Shown here: positions 1 through 33,779 of the stretch, piece by piece | How positions within the stretch are numbered: position 1 is the stretch's first letter | Layout: every line of letters begins with the position of its first letter | The notes under the pieces: generated by a model | Seen by the model: only the letters and a program-made list of their open reading frames with translations | The model's database searches: none | Told to the model about the DNA's origin: nothing | Assembly (NCBI RefSeq): GCF_000471905.2 | Contig: NW_006499801.1 | Location: 2,086,956 to 2,150,955 of the forward strand | Direction: 5' to 3' | DNA from: Amborella trichopoda | Lineage: Eukaryota; Streptophyta; Magnoliopsida; Amborellales; Amborellaceae | Length of the DNA: 64,000 nt | Translations under genes and position numbers: made by a program

Positions 1-73
1 TACGTTTAGTAGTAGGTAGTAGTAGGTAGGTACGAATACTACTGTTTATTTTCCTTACTAGAGTAGGTAGTAC

Positions 74-109
<36 letters not shown>

Positions 110-110
110 G
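1..110. repeat. Irregular TAG/TAC-rich stretch followed by (TA)n
   Basis: The first 77 bases are a low-complexity mix of TAG, TAC and TAGG words, followed by an uninterrupted TA repeat at about 78-107. The style resembles the sequence beside the N gap at 10347-10504, so part of it may be a poor consensus next to a microsatellite. No gene is seen. Confidence 0.6.
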
Positions 111-177
111 AGAAAGGATTTTTGTGACCCACGTGTAGAGAGCTAAAGTCAGCCAACACCCCAAATTGAATTTGGTC

Positions 178-512
178 GAATCCAATAGTCACGACCTCAT
201 TTTGTATTTGAATTTTTTTTTTTTTTTATACAAATCGAAAGCACTTGAAATTTTGAACGTCTATTCTTCAGAAAAATAATAATCTAATAAAAATATATGA
301 AAAAATAATTCACAAAACATAATTTGATTAAAATACCCTTGGAACATTTTAAGGATATTTTGGTCAATTTTTATTTTACGAATTATTTGTTTAATATTTT
401 TATTAAGTGAGCCTTTATGAGATGAATGAACACTTAAAATTTAAAGCGATTTGAATTTATATAAAAAAAATAAAAATTTAAATACGAAATGAGGTTGTGA
501 CCGTTAGATCGC
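178..512. mobile_element. Foldback MITE-like element (family A), copy 1
   Basis: The left arm (from about 189: TCACGACCTCATTTTGTATT) is matched, inverted, by the right arm ending near 502 (forward GAAATGAGGTTGTGACC). The arms stay similar for roughly 70 bases, including a shared T-rich/A-rich block. No coding capacity is visible, so this looks like a non-autonomous foldback DNA element. The inner part (345-410, GGATATTTTGGTCAATTTTT) recurs at 30598-30662 inside the PIEZO gene. Exact ends and target duplication are not resolved. Confidence 0.6.
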
Positions 513-582
513 CCCAGATTGAATATAAACCGTTGACTGATACTGTAGATGTTAGCCCGTAGGTTGATAAAATCTATTCTTT

Positions 583-604
583 ATATATATATATATATAT
601 ATAT
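583..604. repeat. (TA)n microsatellite
   Basis: A short TA dinucleotide run lies between the family A and family B elements. Confidence 0.85.
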
Positions 605-611
605 TGGAAAA

Positions 612-1000
612 AGTTTATATAAGGTTGCAACCTTAAAATGTAGAATTACATATACACCTCGAAAATCCATCGGAAAAAGTTGTTTTAATGTTGAGGAAAC
701 CGCTAATTGATCATCTCGACATCAAGAATATGAATGTTAAAAAAAAATTAAAAATAAAAAAGATTTTGAGTTTCACAAATAATGCATCTTGCAATACATT
801 ATGTAGACCTTCCATTTTCAAGAATTTCATATGTTTATAGATCTACTTGATTTTAATTATTTTTTTAGTTTAAAATTTTATAATTAGATAGAAAAATAGA
901 TTTTGAGATTGTCCTAATAATTTTTTTACCAAAATTACATGTTATGATAAAATTTGGAGGTGCACCTTAATTGGATTGTCAAGGTTGCAACCTTATAGAA
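612..1000 (+). mobile_element. Long-TIR MITE family B, copy 1
   Basis: The element starts with TATATAAGGTTGCAACCTTA and ends with AAGGTTGCAACCTTATA, an inverted pair. Inside is the family core TTGATCATCTCGAC at about 706-720, followed by the conserved order 'cttgcaatacat', 'ttttcaagaatttc', 'tttatagatctac' and a final 'gaggtgcacctta'. Five more copies lie in this window (3745, 40640, 46150, 55285, 55625). No ORF is present, consistent with a non-autonomous DNA transposon. Confidence 0.7.
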
Positions 1001-1017
1001 AATACTGAGAAAATATT

Positions 1018-1536
1018 GCAAATATACCTTAATTTAAGGTTAATTGAAAAAAGACCCAAAACTTTTGTTTATCTCATTTACACCCTTTCTTCTCATTTTC
1101 AGTTTTTTTTTTTACCAAAATAACCCTCACGGTAGTTGTATTACCGTAATAGTTAGTACATGTTATACGGTACTTTAAGTACCGAAATACTTAGGGAATT
1201 TTAATACTGAGGGCATTTATATGGTACTTTAAGTACCGTAAACTTACACTAACCCTTATACAACATTTTAAGTACTGTAAACACTAACCCATGTTTTACG
1301 ACACTTAAAATGCCGTAAACATTTTTCTCATTTTGTTTATCCCTTTCATCTCTAATTGTTTTTATGTTTATCTATTATTTTTCTATCTAATTATTTTTAA
1401 TATGTATTACAGTAGAAAGACTACCATGAAGGTCATTTTGGTAAAAAAAATGGAAAATGAGGAAAAATGGTATAGGCGAGGTAAACGAAAGTTTGGAATT
1501 TTTTTCCAATTAAGCTTAAATTAAGGTATATTTACG
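1018..1536. mobile_element. MITE-like element (family C) with about 55-bp terminal inverted repeats
   Basis: The left end AAATATACCTTAATTTAAGG and right end TTAAATTAAGGTATATTT are inverted copies. The match continues inward for about 55 bases with few mismatches (left 'ccaaaacttttgttta', right 'taaacgaaagtttgg'). The interior carries at least two near-palindromes GGTACTTTAAGTACC (about 1169 and 1223) and two weaker relatives near 1266 and 1300. The 63-codon ORF inside is not protein-like. Confidence 0.7.
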
Positions 1537-2326
1537 ATAATTTTCAAAAAATATATTTTTGGGCATTTTATAAATTTACTCAACAAATTTTGAATGCTTA
1601 TTTATTCTTTGTTTGTATATAGATCAATTTTTTAATAAGTATGTTTTCAATCATTAAGAAGGATGAGCCATCATTTTTATAGGGTGATGTGACGTTACCT
1701 TCATGAAACACACTAGTTACGTTCAATGTTTCATATAGGTGATGGTACATCTCATAATGATAAAAATTATCTTTACTAATGTACAAAATAATGACATATA
1801 AATGTTTAAAATTTGTTGACTATAATTATAAAATGCTTTTAACATTTACAGAGCATGAGCAAATGTTAAAAAAACATAAAAACCTATGCAACCATAAAAA
1901 CATATGCAGACTGATCATAAGCCAATCAAGATTGATGCAGTACATGATTAACCATTTATAAAACATAATAATTAATCATAAAATAATTATATTATGAATT
2001 TGGGGTTCAAGGCTCGACACATAGTTCGGCCCGAATAACTCTAACTAGTTTGACTCGGATTTGCCTAGTGTAAAAAAGGAAAAAGCATATAACAATTTGA
2101 TACAAAAAAGTCGCAATGACATGCAATGGCTGGATATAAGTCATATAGTTTGAGATGTGCTTTTCACCAAACTTAAAATTTTAAAAACTTATGATACACT
2201 TTGAGCTATCAAGTATGGGATATGAAGATAGTGTGACCTTTTTATACCTACTATAAATAGTCTTTATAAAAGGTATCATTCTCAATGTTACATTTTTTGT
2301 GCACCTTATTTTTTTTATTTGGAAAA
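1537..2326. other. Intergenic, AT-rich, no gene seen
   Basis: Short chance ORFs on both strands show no recognisable protein motif. No repeat structure stands out apart from general A/T richness. Confidence 0.5.
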
Positions 2327-2543
2327 GTATAAAGGAGACCATACTTTTTATACAAGGGTGTCGTACTTAACATTGTCTATCAGATTTCAAATTGGATAGT
2401 TGTAAAAGTGTCATTGATTAGACTCAAAGTTTTAAAAAAATTATCAAATGTCGTAAAATATTTCAAGCCATTCAATTTGACATCTAATGACTAAAAGTAA
2501 TTGTGACTTTCTTGTAACAAAGATAAACAGTCTCATGATATAC
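2327..2543. mobile_element. MITE-like element (family D), copy 1
   Basis: It begins near 'gtataaaggagaccatac' and ends 'agtctcatgatatac', which are imperfect inverted repeats. The end portion (GACATCTAATGAC, then CTTGTAACAAAGATAAACAG) matches the end of the copy nested in the LINE at 33977-34226. The two copies share long subterminal arms and no ORF. Confidence 0.55.
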
Positions 2544-3744
2544 CCCCTTTCATTTTCAGGAACTCTAGAATTTTTATGCCTCGAATACAAAATTAAATTC
2601 CTCACAAAAATAACAATGTTCATCTCGACAATTTTCAAGAAAAGCTACTCTCTTTTTTTGGTAAATAATAATTTTAATAGAAGTGAAAGTAATTCAGTTA
2701 ATTTTACTTATTCTTTCTATTGTTGTTTTATTTTTATTTTTTGAAACAAGGAAATCAATGTTGGGGGTCGTGACAAGTAACCAGCACGAGTTAAAAACAT
2801 TTTTCTCTATGTTAAATTCCATAAAATACAAGCTTCCCCATGCCAGTCTCCAAGAGGCTAGGAGTACACGTGTCCAACCACCAGAGAAGGACAATGCTAT
2901 GGCTTTATTATCAAAATAATCATAAAATTTGCCTAATTTTATTCTCCATACAATCTAAAGTCGGTATTATATTTGATCAGGCTTTAAATTTGATTTGAAT
3001 TCATAGTGTACACCCATCTGATAGTTGGTAATTACAATTCAAAAATTCTCAAATCGATCATTACAACTTTGAAAATCAAATATTTTGAAGAAAGTGGATT
3101 CTAAATCCAATAAATGGTTTAATTTTATAGTGTTTCCAAATTAAATAGATTTACACAAATTTTGAAGCTTCAAGTTTCATAATCATAGGTGAGAATACGT
3201 TTTAAGCTATTGTAAGGCTTTCTTGAATTGAAACTGCATTTCTTTTTTATATAGGTAAATAAATGGGGATTTCTGCCCCTACCCATTTTTATTTTTTTAA
3301 AAAAAAGATTAAACAAATCACATGCATATCTTGTTACAACCCTATCATAAGAGGATTAAAAACAAAAAAAATTGGAAGGTGGGCTTTCCTAGCATTTGAT
3401 AAAGTGACATCTTTTTTAACCAATTAATCTGTCACCATATTCGACTCACGATATATTCCATGGTCGATCTGGATGATAATTTGCTTAGGCAGTTAGCCAC
3501 GGGGTATCTGACCTCCATGGGGGATTGTACGGACCAAGCAATGACTCAACAATAATTGGGAATGGCCTTTGATTTGATATAGAGGACGAACAATCTCATT
3601 CAATTGCCAAGTTGATCCAACCTCCATGACATCTTTCTTTCTTTTTTATTTTTTTTTATTTTTTATGTGAAACATAAACTGAAATTGCATTTTCCATTGG
3701 GTTTTTTTGACAAAGCTTTAGAGCCGCATCCAACCCCTTTTCAA
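2544..3744. other. Intergenic, no gene seen
   Basis: AT-rich sequence with overlapping chance ORFs on both strands near 2680-2920, none with a recognisable domain. The 3430-3640 stretch is less AT-rich but has no long ORF. Confidence 0.5.
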
Positions 3745-4115
3745 ATAGGAAAAATGTATACAAGGGTGAGGCTCTAAATAATTAAATTAAGGTGCACCTC
3801 AAAAGTTCACTAGAAGGTTGTTTGAATGTTCTGAAATCCTCAAATCGATTATCTCGACCTCAAGTTGTATGGACATGAGAAAAATGGATTTAAATACTTG
3901 AAAGCAATGCATTTTCTAAACCGTTAATTTTCAATATTATAAAGCGTTCATAAATCTACTCGATCTACACTATTTTTTAACCTTTAAATTTTGTAATTAG
4001 AGATGAAATTCTATTTTGTAGCCATCACAAAGATTTCCAGTACTGAAACATCTTTCAATACTATTTGAAAGTGCGTCTTACTTTATTGTTTAGAGCCTTA
4101 ACCTTATACAAACCA
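3745..4115 (+). mobile_element. Long-TIR MITE family B, copy 2
   Basis: The left end is 'tatacaagggtgaggctc' followed by 'taaattaaggtgcacctc'. The right end is 'aagtgcgtcttac' then 'tgtttagagccttaacctt', the inverted partner. The core 'tcgattatctcgacctcaag' and the downstream words 'ttcataaatctactcgatct' and 'gccatcacaaagattt' are in the same order as in copy 6. This is one of the best preserved copies. Confidence 0.75.
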
Positions 4116-7100
4116 TGCCCTTTCAAAACTATTATACTTTTCTCATTGGTGATAGTTTTAAATAACGTTGGCCTAACTTCACTATAATGTGAACACAATC
4201 TAGCAATATGGGGCCATTATATATAAATTTGGCCAGCATCATAAGAAAATTGGGCCCCTATTCCTATCGATATTGACATAATCATAGAAATAATTAAATT
4301 AGTCCCCATGATTTACCTTTAAGTTTTGTAAAACAAAATATCCATCCAAACCAGCCAAAACTCAAGCCATGTCCTGGACCAGCTTAGAGGGGATGGTAAC
4401 CAAAATTTCCATGAAATGCAATAAAATGCAGGGTGCGAAATGAACCAGTGTTCAAGAAGACAGACTCAATCTCAAACTCGCCAATATGGTTTCAAGTCCG
4501 AGGCATCAAGGATTCTGAATAAGGCTAAAAAGTATGAGGGACTCCAGGATTCCGAGTGATAATTGCTTGGCTCCCAAATTAGTGCAATTCAAGAAAAAAT
4601 AATTGATTTGGATCATCTCCAGTAGGGACCAAAAAGTCAAAACATCACTGAGATGGTGTGTTATCTAGAGCTGAGCTAAGGGTCACCTAATGTTAGTTGG
4701 AGCCCAAAATTCACAAAAATCTATAAGTCATGAAAAATTCGCAAAATTCTATAAGCCATGATTATATATCAATATGAAGAAATTGCGAAAGTGTTCACAT
4801 TCCTAAATTTGGAAGGAGGAACCACGATTCCACTTGAGTTTTGGCCAAAAAATTTACGTAGTAGCTACATTATTGGGCTATTGACTAATGCCTTGGCTAT
4901 TTTGATATAAAGTAAGAATCAAGTTTAGTAAAAAATTAGTCAAAATCAGTGTTTATCAAGAAAGTTGATGATTTTGTTTTTCTAATATATTACTTTTTTA
5001 AGCTACTGTTTATATTTTTAATATTTTAAAACTCGATCATATTGATTTTGATGGGTTTCGACCTCTCACCATTCGTCCAATCCCATCTGCCACGTGTTTT
5101 TAATATTTACTTACTTTAGGTGGATTAAAATGTACATTTGCTCCCTCCAGCGAAACTCAAAACTATGAGTATTTTACAGCGCCAAATTTTAGGTATGATA
5201 CCTGAGAAACATAAGCAAAAATAAAAAAGAAAAAAGAGAAGAAAGTGAAACTTTCCAAATTTGGATGATAATATTGTATGGTCATATCTAGGTGTATAGG
5301 GATCCATAATCCTTTTTTTTTTTTTTAATATAAAATTATTTTTTAGTGATTATATAATGGATCCAAAAATTTTAATCAAGAAAACTCTTTTGCGTTTTAT
5401 TTGTCTTAGGGAGCAAATGTACAATTTGCTCCCGAGAGCACACTTTACGGGCTTGTGTGTCACTTTCGAGCGATTGAAGCGGGAAATAAATTTATAAATT
5501 TATACACCTGCATCTTTCTACCATTCAAATACACCACCAAACAGTCAATGGTAGTTTTCGTGCTCTCTTTTAATAGCTCCTCATCTTACACGTTAAAGAC
5601 AGATTCATTCCTTATGTGAATCTAATACTCTAAAAAAATATTTGACAATACGCTGGTAAACCAAAAAGTCAGTATTAATTTATTTTTGTTGTGTGGAAAA
5701 ATAGGTTTAAAAAGATAAATAGCCAAATTATTTTGAGAACAAATGTGATTAATTTAGATTTCATTAGCATGTACAAGTGAATTTGTGTTTTTACATATTA
5801 ACATATGCTTCGTTTTTTAACTTTTGAATCAAACAAATAATTTTTGTTCATAATGTAAGTAATCAACTAGTAAACCAATAAATTTTTTTTTTTTTTGCCA
5901 CATAGATAAATCTTCTTGTAAGATGACATAGAAGAATAAAGTAAAATAGATGTAGGATTGTCATTAAATGACGCAACACCTTAATAATTTGATTTTCCAA
6001 GAAAAGTCAGGTTTTTGAAGTTATTTGAGTGCCATGCCTTTTCGAACCTATCAGAAAAGTCAGATCGACTTAAAGAAAATCATGTTTTAAATTGATCTTT
6101 GGCAATTGTGATCTAGTATATTCGGGGCAATCCCTCCTAATTTGATATTTTATTATTTCTAGTTTTTTTTGTTTTTCCTGCTATTCGACATTGCCGAATC
6201 AGCCGAGTCAGATTATAAATTGTTGATTAGACTCGATTCAATGGTGGTTGGAGGGAGATTCTCCAATCCTTAAAGCCGTGTCAGGATCGCAATGGTGTTA
6301 CTCTGGGCTAGGAAAGTATGACACACCGGTCAGGTGAGGTATATGATTCACCATGGTGTGTCCACTATCCATTCCCACAATTGACACCAGTAATTAGGGA
6401 ATGGGTCAAGCGAGTAGGGGCACTTGGGTAATTCATTATACACAAGTTTCGAGAATATTTTATAAACAAATTATTTTGTAAAATGTAATGTTCATAATTG
6501 TTAGGAATCTGTCTTAAGCTAGGAATCAATATTGAGCTTGAGTGGTTAGCAGCTGACATTTAAGAGCCTTATAGCTGAAGTTCGATTCGTATTATTTAAA
6601 AAAATAAAATAAAAATAGATTAAGGTGTTAGATTGGCCTTCCAGCTGGGCAGGACAAATTGACATCAAGTAAATTGTTTTCAACAATATAATTGGCCCAA
6701 TCTTGTTCAAATTGGGCCAATTCAAATTGATTGGCTCATTGCCTACCATTTTGTTAAAATTAAGCCAATTCTTGGCCCAATAAGAAAATTGGCTCATTAC
6801 CTACTGATGCTATTTCAAATCCACAAATTCCAATTTCTATAGTGATCCACAAAATATTTAAAATAGATAAAATAAAATAAAAATAAAAATTGGGGTTTTA
6901 AGTGTGGGATATAAAAAGGACTTAAAAAATATATAAATATTATAGAAACAAAACAAAATATGCAAAGTGGTTTAGGAGCAACCGGCCTGGTACCAATATC
7001 TTCCTAAAACTGGTTCAGTCTTGCCATCGATCTTAATAAGAAATCACGGAGTCTTAACGTAGTGTTCAAAACATGTCAAAGCGTATTATAATGTCATTTT

Positions 7101-7204
7101 TTTAGGTAAAGGGGCACTTTGGTCGCTTTTAGGGACAAAGTTCTCAACTCAAGGAAAAATAGTAAAAAAGATCCCAATTTTGTGAGATTTACAGTAAAGA
7201 AAAC
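4116..7204. other. Intergenic region upstream of PIEZO, no gene seen
   Basis: Short ORFs only. The sequence is AT-rich with several poly-A/T runs (5310, 5880). A purine-balanced part near 6180-6380 has no long ORF. No promoter for another gene or transposon protein could be recognised. Confidence 0.5.
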
Positions 7205-7225
7205 CGAGTGCTAAGCATCGGCATT

Positions 7226-7314
7226 TTCGGTCGGACGACATTTTCTCTCTCTAAAACGAGTCTCTTTCTCTCTGTAACGGAATGCAAAGGCATTGGTAAT
7301 TTCGGTCGGACGAC
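7226..7314. repeat. 14-bp direct repeat in CT-rich PIEZO upstream region
   Basis: TTCGGTCGGACGAC occurs at 7226-7239 and again at 7301-7314, each followed by a T/C-rich tract containing 'ttctctc'. The repeat is GC-richer than its surroundings. It lies about 150-230 bases upstream of the presumed TATA element. Confidence 0.75.
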
Positions 7315-7453
7315 GATTTCTCTCCCTCGCGCGGCTAAAATTTCCACCTTCTCTCTCTTAAACGAGTTTCTCTCTGCAAAACCAGACTCTCTCTCTATAT
7401 ACCGATTTCTCAATCAATATTTCAGATCCCATCCAATTTCATTTCATATATCC

Positions 7454-7462
7454 TATATATAG
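7454..7462 (+). promoter_or_regulatory. Candidate TATA box of the PIEZO gene
   Basis: TATATATAG sits about 365 bases before the start codon and just before a CT-rich leader, a typical plant layout. A second possible element, CTATATACC, lies near 7393. Choosing between them needs transcript 5' ends. Confidence 0.45.
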
Positions 7463-7470
7463 CTCTCCAT

Positions 7471-7568
7471 CTCTACTGAAACACCTAGAGATCAAAACTC
7501 TCTCTACAATTCTCACTCTGCTCTCTACTGAAACACCTAGAGATCAAAACTCTCTCTACAATTCTCAC
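7471..7568 (+). repeat. 52-bp-period tandem duplication in the PIEZO leader
   Basis: A 46-base block beginning CTCTACTGAAACACCTAGAG is present at 7471-7516 and repeated without visible change at 7523-7568. It lies where transcription of PIEZO probably starts, so it may double the start-site or leader sequence. Confidence 0.85.
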
Positions 7569-7649
7569 ATATCTCATTGTTCTGTCCCTTGTTTCTCTCT
7601 CATCCAAATTAAGTTCGAGATCAGTCATTCGGAAGGGCCCTCTCCTTTC

Positions 7650-7673
7650 ATGTTAGACCCAGATTCACGCTGA
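7650..7673 (+). promoter_or_regulatory. Upstream ORF 1 in PIEZO leader (7 codons)
   Basis: ATG at 7650 is followed by six codons (MLDPDSR) and TGA at 7671-7673. If the transcript starts near 7490, ribosomes would meet this ORF before the PIEZO start. Confidence 0.45.
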
Positions 7674-7743
7674 TTTTCTCAAGTTTACGTTCTCATTTTT
7701 GGTTTTTTTAAGAGTCCCCAATTTTCTATCTCTCTATACTTTC

Positions 7744-7800
7744 ATGGGTGTCTTATGTGTGAGCATATATAAGAGAAGTATATGCCACGTTTTTCTCTGA
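7744..7800 (+). promoter_or_regulatory. Upstream ORF 2 in PIEZO leader (18 codons)
   Basis: ATG at 7744 opens an 18-codon ORF ending in TGA at 7798-7800, only 22 bases before the PIEZO ATG. Together with uORF 1 it could lower translation or be bypassed. No conserved peptide is recognised. Confidence 0.45.
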
Positions 7801-7822
7801 GAATATTAGTTGTGAATACAAG

Positions 7823-32196
<24,374 letters not shown>

Positions 32197-32650
32197 AGAT
32201 GCTTTACTAGCTTCTATTACTGCCATCAAATCGTTGGATGGAGAGACAGAAAAAAAGAGAGCACTAAGGAAGGATTGGCAAACTGCTCAAGATATTAACA
32301 GGAGCCATTTCACCCACGTGTTATGAAAAAATGAGTTCCTCAGAATAACCTTTGCCTTGTCCTTCGAGCTCCACCAATTGTCTATCTCTCTGTATGTTGG
32401 ATGAGTGTGGAAATTTTCAGTTGGTTATTTGAAGAATTGGGTGATAGGAAAGCTCTATAATTGATTTGCTGCTGATTTATGCAGTGCAGTCACAAGTCAC
32501 CCAAGCACGCAAGGCTTGATTTGTATATCAAGAGCTGGCTCTAAATGGGGCAGCGTCATTTGTTGTACGTATATGCACGAGTAAATTTTGGTGGTTATTG
32601 GAAAGGAAATGTTTTTTTCGTTCTTTCTATTTTTTTTTTGGTGGTCATTT
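32197..32650 (+). other. PIEZO 3' untranslated region (approximate)
   Basis: Sequence after the TGA is T-rich with no ORF. No clear AATAAA is visible before 32650, which is common in plants, so the end is a guess based on T-rich stretches around 32600-32690. Confidence 0.4.
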
Positions 32651-33779
32651 TTTTCATTTTTTTTCGTTCTTTTTCTTTGTTGTCATTCTTTCACACCTAA
32701 AAATCACTGTTCAAGCAAATTATTACACAAAAAATAAGAGGCCCACGAAAGTATGTCACTGAATTTTCCATTTACCAGCAAAAGGACTGGCATGGAGTAT
32801 AATTTTGTTGATTAAATGGAGAGCCTTAATAAGCCCATCATGATAGTCCGTTTCTATTATGCTTCTTGTGATTAGTGGTCACTGAAATAAATAAAACCTA
32901 GCAATGAAATAAAACCGGAGAAATTTGAAGTCTTCTCTCTTGGGCCTAGGAAAAGATCTTGTTCTGGAATATAAGAATAATATTAAATCTTCTATTTTTA
33001 TATAAGAATAATATACAAGGTAATCCAGTGGATCATGACACGTGGTACTCCAAGCTACATCTACCGTCCATTGGGTGATTGTCCTTGCAAGATCTATTGG
33101 AGTTAATCTGCAGTCGTCCATAATTAATTTACGTTTATCTATAACAGGAACATGAACGTAGCTTTGAAGTTCCATGTACCATGTTCAATGTACAATATAC
33201 TTTTCAAGTATCTAACGAAGTTAGGTTTTGTACGTCTTTCTATATGTTTGATCTTTCATCAATGGGCTAGCAATGGGGAGGATAACAATAGTCCACATTA
33301 ATTGTGTTCTGACAAAAACTATTGGCATTAATGCGACTTTGTTGTCAATACGTTTGTCAATTCATTGCAAACTATCCAATCAAAATTCTCCCTCCCTAAT
33401 GTAGACTGTATTTAGGACTCAAAGAAAGGTTTATGCACTATTCGGTAAGATTGTCCACAATAATGTGTTGGAGATTGAGAAGGGTTTCCCCTTTTATTTA
33501 TTTCTTATATAGGACAAAAAAAGAAAAAGAAAAAAAAATCATCTACTAGCTGGACCAGACCATTAGGGTTTGGTTAATGCAGATGGAGGGTAAAAGCCTA
33601 TCTGGGTTGATTAGAAACTGGTCGTCGGGAGGCTTGGGGTGGATACGAAATGTGTAAGAAACTTCAAGCAAAGCCCATAAGCGCATCTGAGAAAAAAAAA
33701 AAAAAGAAAAAAAAGAAGAAAGGAACAAGGAATGTTTACATAGATTCAACTAAAAATATTTTGTTATGGCAAGTTTGGA
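32651..33779. other. Intergenic, no gene seen
   Basis: Short ORFs on the minus strand (32879-33175, 33546-33749) have no recognisable domain. The stretch ends where LINE-derived sequence begins. Confidence 0.5.
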
